A DNA stretch of 64,000 nucleotides, from contig NZ_OUNR01000001.1 of assembly GCF_900403705.1 (NCBI RefSeq), positions 62,001 to 126,000 of the forward strand, given 5' to 3'. The DNA comes from Nitrospira lenta (GTDB lineage: Bacteria; Nitrospirota; Nitrospiria; Nitrospirales; Nitrospiraceae). The notes beneath the pieces are model-generated. The model was not told the DNA's origin. It saw nothing but the letters and a program-made list of their open reading frames with translations, and did not search any database. Made by a program: the position numbers and the translations under genes. Shown here piece by piece: positions 45,054 through 53,200 of this stretch (the first letter of the stretch is position 1; each line of letters starts with the position of its first letter).

Positions 45054-45467
45054 CTATTCCGCCCGCTCGACCAGACCCGCCCATACCGGGTTGCGCTCCA
45101 CATAGCGACAGACCGACAGGAGATATTCGCTGGTTTCGACGGGACACGACTTAAACCGTCCTTGATAAACATGCCCCTCACCCACCGTGTGTCGGTGCTG
45201 ATGCCAGCGTTGCGTATGGGTAAGAGTCAACCAGTTCATGAAGCGGGAGAGATCTCCGTCCTGGCGAGGCCACGCGACAAGGAGCCAGTGATTCGGCATG
45301 ACACAGTCGGCAAGCAGCCTCATCGACAAGCGTTCACCAGCCTGGACCAGCACTCGTTCAAACGCCGCATAGTCCCCGTCGTCTTCGAACAAGGTCCGGC
45401 GTGCGTTGGCGCGATTCAAGACATGACAAACGACATTGCCGGATGCCGCGCGTAACGGGCGCCCCAT
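45054..45467 (-). CDS. RAYT transposase, copy B, near full length with damaged HUH motif
   Basis: About 137 residues: GRPLRAASGNVVCHVLNRAN, then MPNHWLLVAWP, NWLTLTHTQRWHQHRHT, GEGHVYQGRFKSCPVETSEY and LLSVCRYVERNPVWAGLVER. It keeps the Tyr-bearing helix. The second His of the HUH pair (HWH in copy A) is Leu, which should abolish metal binding. The usual 40-60 residue C-terminal tail of RAYT proteins is also missing. So it is probably inactive. Confidence 0.75.
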   Translation of the reverse strand: MGRPLRAASGNVVCHVLNRANARRTLFEDDGDYAAFERVLVQAGERLSMRLLADCVMPNHWLLVAWPRQDGDLSRFMNWLTLTHTQRWHQHRHTVGEGHVYQGRFKSCPVETSEYLLSVCRYVERNPVWAGLVERAE

Positions 45468-45526
45468 GGACACCCCCTAGTTCATGCCGCTACCACGAAC
45501 AATGGTTCCTGACACCTTTTTCTTCC
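45211..45526 (-). repeat. RAYT/REP element, copy B
   Basis: Nearly identical to 39145-39460, including the GGTGTCAGGAACC box (plus 45504-45516) and the boundary where the upstream module gene is cut. Confidence 0.85.
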
Positions 45527-45580
45527 CCGCTGTTGGTTGTATGCCTCGGAACCGGTGATCAAATGCCAACTTGAGATCAT
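45482..45580 (-). pseudogene. Stub of a third module-2 gene, cut by the RAYT element
   Basis: ATG 45580 overlaps the stop of the secreted-protein gene (ATGA) and has GGAGGCAATC before it, so a gene surely began here. It encodes MISSWHLITGSEAYNQQ and then the RAYT flank (RGRKRCQEPLFVVAA, stop), the same tail as the lysozyme fragment at 39416. Seventeen original residues are too few to name the lost gene. Confidence 0.6.
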
Positions 45581-46299
45581 GATTGCCTCCGAGTCTTAGC
45601 AGCCTTGTAGCGGTAGTCACAACGACCGGGTTGAGTGCCAACAAGCGAAAACGGCCGATATATCGAAAGCAATCCGTTCTTAAAGCCTGGATTGCCAGCC
45701 CAGACGGTGATGTAGGGGCGGCTGTTGAACAAGAACATGTCAGCTCTCAAGGCAATGGCAAAGTTCCCACTCTTTTCCTTGTCGAGTTTCGTCTTATCTG
45801 AAGTCAGCACATAGAATGAGCGCCCTGAGGTCCCCGAAAAGTGAGATTCGTTCGAGGGATCGCAACCTGCATACTCATACTTCAGCACTGTCTCTGAAAC
45901 CCCATCCTGCTCGATATCAAGCTCGATCGTCGCAAGTCGAATGTCCCCGTTAGCGATGCGTTCTTTGATTCGCGTGAGAATCTCCTCGCGCCGATTCGGA
46001 TCTTCGAATCCAGTCTCGTAGGGTTTCCAGCGTTCAATCTGCTCAATGAGATCGAGATGTTTCAACGCATCCAACGGTTGCCAGGTCGGCTTGCTGAATT
46101 CGGGAAACTTTGGATTCACCTTCCGCTCGCAGACCATCGGGGGGTCGCCAGGAAACGAATTCAGATTTTTCAAGAAGGCCTCGCAGACCTCAATGCCTTT
46201 CCCCAAAACAAGAACATATTCTCCAGCTGTCGCCACATCGGCAATTAACAACCACACCACTCCAAGCGCCAGGATCGATCGTCTACGTCTGTGTGTCAT
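45577..46299 (-). CDS. Secreted hypothetical protein of module 2
   Basis: 240 residues with a signal peptide (SILALGVVWLLIADVATAGE). The mature part has VCEAFLKNLNS, PMVCERKVNPKFPEF, IRLATIELDIEQDGVSETVL, KYEYAGCDPS and an aromatic, Cys-bearing end (GRCDYRYKAAK). It resembles the module 1 protein only in layout. It starts 30 bases after the DUF3467-like gene and runs by ATGA overlap into the cut-off third gene. AAAGGATGCCAGC precedes ATG 46299. No known family. Confidence 0.7.
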   Translation of the reverse strand: MTHRRRRSILALGVVWLLIADVATAGEYVLVLGKGIEVCEAFLKNLNSFPGDPPMVCERKVNPKFPEFSKPTWQPLDALKHLDLIEQIERWKPYETGFEDPNRREEILTRIKERIANGDIRLATIELDIEQDGVSETVLKYEYAGCDPSNESHFSGTSGRSFYVLTSDKTKLDKEKSGNFAIALRADMFLFNSRPYITVWAGNPGFKNGLLSIYRPFSLVGTQPGRCDYRYKAAKTRRQS

Positions 46300-46329
46300 G
46301 CTGGCATCCTTTCCAGTTTCTCGCCGCCC

Positions 46330-46653
46330 TCACGCTTTCGGCTTCGACTGCTTCGCATTGCGCATGCTGACCAGCACTTGCTGAATCTGCTGATGCAATC
46401 GCGCCAGCACATCCACCCCCATCGCCACGCGGGTGACGAGATGACCTTCCAAACCTTTTGGCGCCACTTGGCCATCTTTTGCCGTCTTCGCGATCGCCCC
46501 GAGCAGCGTGGGCTCGATGAACCCGAAATCCACATAGGCAATGCCCTGCGCCACGCCGACATTCGTGTAGTTCGTTGCGAGCGGATGGGCGCTTGATTCA
46601 CTCGGCTTCAACCGCACATTTAATTTGAGGGCCTTGTCTTTTGGTTCACTCAT
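46330..46653 (-). CDS. DUF3467-like small protein, module 2 copy
   Basis: 107 residues: MSEPKDKALKLNVRLKPSES, then HPLATNYTNVGVAQGIAYVD, FGFIEPTLLGAIAKTAKDGQ and LVTRVAMGVDVLARLHQQIQ. AAAGGAG lies 9-10 bases before ATG 46653. About nine of ten residues match the copy at 59242-59565. No signal peptide or membrane helix, so it is cytoplasmic. The function of the family is unknown. Strong conservation beside divergent secreted partners suggests an adaptor or chaperone-like role, but this is a guess. Confidence 0.7.
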   Translation of the reverse strand: MSEPKDKALKLNVRLKPSESSAHPLATNYTNVGVAQGIAYVDFGFIEPTLLGAIAKTAKDGQVAPKGLEGHLVTRVAMGVDVLARLHQQIQQVLVSMRNAKQSKPKA

Positions 46654-47270
46654 GTTCAAAAACTCCTTTATTGCAGTATCCCGTGACGACACCACACACG
46701 CAGCCGCCATTGCACCGCAGGAATGCCACCATCTATATTCACTCCTAACAAAATCATGCGCGGCAGCATCGTATATTCGGATTCATTGCAAATGTGACGG
46801 CGATCATGCCACACCCCAAACAAAAACTCCCGACCTCTTGTATACGACCGCTTTGGTGAATGGTTGTCGCTTCGCCATCGGACGCCTCCTGGGGATGCAT
46901 TGCCCCCTCTTTGAGGTGTCCATGAAAACGGGGCTAGCTCAGGAGTTTTTATGTCGATGGTGGAGTAACAGACGAGTGCTGATGTCGCTACGCCTGGCGA
47001 TGGATGGCCGAGAGACTTGACCTCTATGTGGCGGGATGCCGTGACTCCAGGATCGGCAAGATCCTGTTCACGGGATGGCGATGCGGCGTAATCCGCTCGT
47101 GCACAAACGCCCCGGTGAACTGGATCCGTTCGCAGGGGCTCGGCCTTCCCCTCCAGCCCCTCGCAGACACGCTCACATCTCGAGTTGCATCTCAGCCAGC
47201 TCTCAATGGATCTCCGCGCCTTCGAGGCTAGAGGGGCTGCGCCCTCGTTCCCTCTCGCTCCGCGTGGCTC
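46654..47270. other. Intergenic region between module 2 and tpsA
   Basis: About 617 bases. It holds the module promoter motif (46732-46748). A stretch near 46918-46943 reads GGTGTCCATGAAAACGGGGC, reminiscent of an IS3-type terminal repeat, but no transposase or second end is seen. The tpsA stop is at the right edge. Frames here (for example plus 46625-47020) lack family features. Confidence 0.45.
46732..46748 (-). promoter_or_regulatory. Shared module promoter motif, copy 2
   Basis: TTAGGA-N5-TATAGA on the minus strand, 79 bases before ATG 46653. Same order and spacing as at 40907-40923 and 59645-59661. Confidence 0.45.
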
Positions 47271-50200
47271 CTATTCCTGCGTCTGCGCCTCGATCACGAT
47301 CAGGATCCGGTGCTCCTGGAAGGTGGTGGCAACCGTCGTGGGGAGCGACACGGCGTCCGTGGCCTCAATGTGGAAAGTGGCCGTCTGGGTATCGTACGTC
47401 AACCACGCCGGCAATGGCGCGCCCTCTGGGCCGCTCAGCGCATCTGGAGTCCCACCGATGTTCTGAATCAGGCCGTCGGGCAGCGTGAAGGACACCGTGC
47501 TTCCCTGTGTCAGCAGGCTCCGTGGGATCGAGACGTAGACCATTTCGGGGTCCTCACTCGACGTGCGCGGCTCCCACTTCAACACCACCGTGTGAGGACC
47601 GTCGGTCGACGAAGAGGACAACGAGGTCAGTTGTGCGTCGGCTGCGCCTCGCACCGTCCCTTCCAGTCTATAGTTCGGCAAGGCCTGAGACCCCTCAACC
47701 GGCACAGTCGACGAGGAACCGAACAGCGGCTGGGTGCCACGGCTCAATTGGGCCATCGCATCGACGGATTGGTCTTGGGCATGAACGCCGGTAATATCGG
47801 CGGTCGTGGAGGCCTGGCCGAGGACCGTGTAATTGCTGAGATCGGCGCCGCCATAGAGCGTCCCGCTGAGCGCGACCGTCTTCCCGACGCCCACCTGGGC
47901 ATCGGCAAAGGTGCCGACGGTGGCGTGGGCGGTCAGCTCGTCGCCTGGCACGATGTTGGTGAAGGTGGCACCGCCATGATCGACGGTGGCCGTGGTGGTG
48001 CCGTCGTAGGGTTTGTTGGCGGCAGTGAGGCCCGACACCGTGACGCTACGCCGCGCAATGGTGCCATTCGTGCCGGCCACCGTCGTGCCGCTGGCTAGTG
48101 AGTAGTTGCCGACATCCGCGCCACTGACGTGGACGCCGCTGATGGTGTACCCGAGATTCGTGCCGGCATTCTTCGTGGCGAAGATCACGTTGCCGGTGCC
48201 TGAAACCGCATCGCCTGTCCAGACCCCCGATACGGTGACACCCGTTCCGGTGAGGAGCGCCGTACCGTCGTAGGTCTTCGTCACCCCACTGGGGAAGACC
48301 GTCAAGGTGCTCGGGGTGACGGCGTGTTGGCCGGTGAGGGTCACGGTGTGGTTGAAATTCGCGCTGGTGGTGGAGAGGTTGGTGGCGCCAATGGTGTGAA
48401 TGCCCACCGGCACCAGTCCAGCACCGCTCAGGGTCGCGCCGGGCACTCCGACGGTAAAGTGGGCTGCTCCGCCGGCGCCATCGGTAATGGTGATCGCATT
48501 CCCCGTCGCACTCACATTGCCGGTCAGGTCCACGATCGTGGCACTGGTGCCGGACAAATAGCGCGCGCGCGCGATGCCGTAGATCGGGGCCGTGCCGTAG
48601 GTCGTGGCGATATTCGCCACCTGGACCAGGAGCTGATTCGCCGGCACGATCGTGTAGGTCCCGGCGCCATAGGCAATGGCATAGTTACTGGAGGTCAAGC
48701 CGCTGGGGAGGAGAACGTTGGCGTAGGTGCCCGCGCTCGTGGTGCCGACGTTGCTGCGGGTAATGGCTAGGGTGCCGCTCAGGACGCTACTCGTCTCGCC
48801 ATTCACCAGGCCGGAGTAGGTCACGCCCGCATATCCACCCGCGTCGCTTTCCGTGACAAACCGGGCATCATGGTTGGCCTGTATCGTCAAGGCTTTCGGC
48901 GTGATCGCGGCCGTGGTGGTCACGGTCGTGCTGCTCAGCTGATAGTTGCCGGCGAGGCCGCCGCTCGTCCCATCGGTGAGGCTATAGCCGGTGGCGGTCA
49001 CGGTCTTGCCGATGCCGGCGTTTGCGTCAGTAAAGGTGGCAGTCGTGCCGCCGGTGAGGCCCAGGGTTTCGCTCCCCACGCCGGTAGCCACGCTGCCCGT
49101 GCCAGTGACCGTGGCAGCCGTGGTGCCGTCATACACCTTGTCAGCCGCCGTGAGGCCGCTGACCGTCACCGTTTTCGGCGTGATGGCGGCCGTGGTGGTG
49201 GTCTGGTCGGTGATGGTGTAATTAGCGGCATCGGTGCCGCCGTAGGTGCTGCTCAGGGTGACGGTCTTGCCCGTGCCCACGTGCTTCGTCGCAAAGGTGC
49301 CGGTGGCGCCGGCGAGAGTCAAGTTGTCGCCGCTGACAAGCCCGCCAAAATTCACCGCGCTGCCGTTGATCGTCGCAGCCGTGGTGCCGTCATACACCTT
49401 GTCGGCCGCCGTGAGGCCACTGACCGTCACGGATTTGGGCGTGATGGCGGCCGTGGTGGTGGCGGTGGTGCTGCTCAGCTGATAGTTGCTCGCGAGGCCG
49501 CCACCTGCGCCATCTGCGAGACTATAGCCGGTGGCCGTGACGGTCTTGCCGGTGCCGGCGTGACGGTCGCTGAAGGTGGCGCTCGTGCCGCCAGTGAGGC
49601 CTAGGGTTTCACTCCCCACGCCGGTAGCCACGCTGCCCGTGCCAGTGACCGTGGCCGTCGTGGTGCCGTCATACACCTTATCCGCCGCCGTGAGGCCGCT
49701 GACCGTCACCGTTTTCGGCGTGATGGCGGCCGTGGTGGTGGTCTGGTCGGTGATGGTGTAATTGGCGGCATCGGTGCCGCCATAGGTGCTGCTCAAGGTG
49801 ACGGTCTTGCCCGTGCCCACGTGCTTCGTGGCAAAGGTGCCGGTGGCGCCGGCGAGAGTCACGTTGTCGCCGCTGACAAGCCCGCCAAAATTCACCGCGC
49901 TGCCGCTGACCGTCGCAGTCGTGGTGCCGTCATACACCTTGTCGACCGCCGTGAGGCCACTGACCGTCACGGATTTGGGCGTGATGGCGGCCGTGGTAGT
50001 GGTCTGGTCGGTGATGGTGTAATTGGCGGCATCGGTGCCGCCGTAGGTGCTGCTCAAGGTGACGGTCTTGCCCGTGCCCACCTGTTTCGTGGCAAAGGTG
50101 CCGGTGGTGCCGGCGAGAGTCACGTTGTCGCCGCTGACAAGCCCGCCAAAATTCACCGCGCTGCCGCTGACCGTCGCAGTCGTGGTGCCGTCATACACCT

Positions 50201-53200
50201 TATCCGCCGCCGTGAGGCCGCTGACCGTCACCGCTTTGGGCGTGATCGTGGCCGTGGACGACGCCGTGGCGGCCAGCGCATAGTTGCTCCCGTCGAGTCC
50301 TCCGACTGTAAGGCCCGTAATGGTGACGGCCTTATTGACGCCGGCCTGTTTATCAGCAAATGCACCGCTGCCGGACACCGTCACCGTATCGCCGGACACA
50401 ATCCCGCTGGTGTTATGCGAGAGTGACGCCGTCGTCGCACCGTCATAGACTTTATCCGTGGCCGTCCCCGTGTAGGTCAAGGCTTTCTGATTGACCGTCA
50501 GCGTCCCCACTACCGAACTCCCACTCGCGTAGCCGAGCTGCTCCGTCCCCCCGCTCGCCGTCACGGCATGGCTTCCAGCCGTGAGATGCCCGCTAGTGGA
50601 GGTACTCCCGCCGACCGAGGCGGTGGGGGCCACACTGAAGATCTGGGTCGCCGTATCGCCGTTGACCCCGGTCGCGGACAGGGTGAAGGTAGGAACGGAG
50701 CCGCCATAGGTCATCGTCTGATTGGTAGCCGTCACCGTGACCGACGGCTGCTCGCGATACACTCCATACCGTCCGCTGCCCAGCGCCGCCGTAAAATTGC
50801 TGGCTGCCTCGTCGCTGTGATAGCGGAATCGCCCGCTGCCACTGCCCACGACCGTGGTCAGCCCGGTGCTGCCGCTCACGCTGCCCGAATAGAGCGTGGC
50901 CCGGCCGCCGCTGCCCACGCTGATCGTAGGGCTGCCACTTATGAGGAGGTTGCCGCCGGTGGCCGTGCCGGCCGCGGTGTCGCGGCCCGCATTGAGGACC
51001 AGGGCACTGGCGCTGGTGGCAGAGGTCGTGGTGGCAGCCGCGACGGTGAGGTCGCCACTGGCCGTGCTGAGGTCGAGGTCGCCGCTGGCCGTGATCCCCG
51101 TCGTGGCGCCCACGCTGCCCAACGTCAAGGCGCCGCTGTTGCGGTAGCGCAGATTACTCACGCCGCTGGCGGCCAGCGTTCCCACATTGGAGCTACTACT
51201 ATCCAACGTGACCGTGCCGCCGGTGATGGCCAATTGCGGCGCCGTCAGGGCGCCGCTCGGGCCGTCGGTCAGCGTGCCGCCCGCGGCCAGCGTGATGGCC
51301 CCACCGCTGCTGGCGACCGCACGGTCGATGGCGAGGTTCCCGCCAGTGGCCGTGAGGGCCACCGCGCCGGCTACTGCAATCGGCCGATCCACCGTCAGGT
51401 CGGTGGCCGCGGTGGCGCTGACGGTCCCGCTGCCGGTGATGCCGCTCGCATGCGGCGCCAACGCGGACAGGGCAACGCTCCCCGCGCGGTTGAACCTGAG
51501 CGCGGCATTGGTGGTGACCGCGCCGGTCCCCAGCACACCCGTGCCGCCGCCGTTGCCCACGGCCAGCGTTCCGGCCGACACGGTGGTGGGGCCGCTATAG
51601 AGGTTGGTGCCGGTCAAGGTCAGCGTCCCGCTGCCGTCCTTGACGAACGAGGCATCGGTGCCGCTGACCACGCCGCTGTAGGTGGACGTGCCGCCTTGCG
51701 ATACCGTCATCGTGCGGCCATCGGCCAGCCCGACGCTCCCGTTGCCGGTGAGGCCCGTGCCGGCGGTGATGGCCACATTGCCGGTCCCGGCGTTGGTAGT
51801 GGCCAGGCCGGCGTTCAGCGTGATAGTGCCGCCATACAGCGCGATCGGGCCGTTGATGTTTTGTGCCGCTGTCACCGTGATGTCGGCCGTGTTGCCGGCC
51901 TTGCCCAGCGTCAGGCCGGTCAGGCCCGAGGCCACGCTCAAGTTGGTACGCGGCCAGCTCAACGCGCTGCTGAAGCTGGTGCTGAAGGGTTGCACCGTCA
52001 AGGTTCCGGTGGTGTTGACGGCCATGGTCCCGTCCAGGGTCAACACATCACCGGTGAGCGTGACGTTGCTGCTGCTGGCGGTGATGCTCGATCCCGCCTT
52101 GCCGCCCAGGCGTGCGCCGGTGCCGTGGACGTAGATGCCTTTGGTGCCGCCATCCACCTGCACGGCACCGGTCGTGGCCAGCAGATCTTGGTTCTGCAGG
52201 TAGACGCCGTAGCCCGAGCCGGCACCCGTGCCGGCAATGGCGATGGAGCCCCCGCCGGTGGCCAACACTTCTTTGGGGTTGTTGTAGTTGAAGACCAGGC
52301 CGTGGTTGGCAGCCGAGGTGCCGGTCAGCGAGATGGCCGTGCCCGACGCCTTGCTGGACACGAGGCTGAGGTGCGAGAGGCCGTCGTTGTCGTTCACCGG
52401 GTCGCCGAAGTTCAGCCCATAGAAGTTGGTGCTGGTGCCCGCCATAAGGATGGCGCCGGTGCCCGCATTCGCGGTGAAAAAGCCCGGCTGGTGGATGCCG
52501 GTGTTGTCGCTCACCGAGCCGGAGCTGGCCGTGCTGGCACCGCGGATCACGATGTCACCGCCGCCAGACCACATCTGCATGGTGCTGGCCCTGGTGGCGC
52601 CTAGCTTGACGCCGATGCCGGTGCTGCTGGACGCATAGCCATCAGGCACCCCGTCGCCAGCGACGCCGCCATTGGCGCCGTTGTCGGCTCCGCCCGCCAA
52701 TACGATGGTGCCGCCGCCCGACAGGTTACTGCTCGTCGAGCCGTTGGCCGTGTTCAGAGAGTTGTTGTCGCCCAGCTGGATGGCCCCGCCGCCGGTCGCG
52801 TCGCTGTCGCTCCACAGCGTGAGCGCGCCCTGGTTGGTCTGCAGCATGCGCCCGGTGTTGGTGACGATGTTGCCCGTCGCCTTCACCAGCATGCCGGCGC
52901 CGGCCTGCGTGCTCGTCAGGTTGCCATTCAGCGTGATATTGCCGCCGTACAGCGCGATCGGTCCGGCCACGCTGAGCGGGTTGCTCAGCGTCAGATCGAA
53001 GGTGTTGCCGGCCTTGCCCAGCGTGAAACCAGACAGCGTGGTGCCGAAGTTCCAGTCGTTGTCGAAGCTCAGGCTGCCGGTGTCGGCGCGCAGTTGGGTA
53101 AAGCTAGCGCCGACCGGGCGGATGGTCAGACTCCCCGTACCTCGCACGCTGATTGAGCCGGCTCCGCTATTGACCGCGCGCTGCAGCAGTGAGTTGGTCT

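Noticed and set aside
46918-46943. IS3-type terminal-repeat-like sequence between module 2 and tpsA
   Set aside because: Only one end is visible and no transposase fragment is near; resemblance from memory is not enough.
47231-47246. Small hairpin GAGGG/CCCTC after the tpsA stop as a terminator
   Set aside because: A five-base stem without a T-run is common in GC-rich DNA.
50568-52604. A 678-codon plus-strand open frame inside tpsA, with several others on that strand (47310-48098, 48870-49604, 54351-55154)
   Set aside because: They run opposite to tpsA through GC-rich repeat DNA, show Arg/Gly/Ala-rich translations with no domains, and are explained by the codon bias of the real gene.
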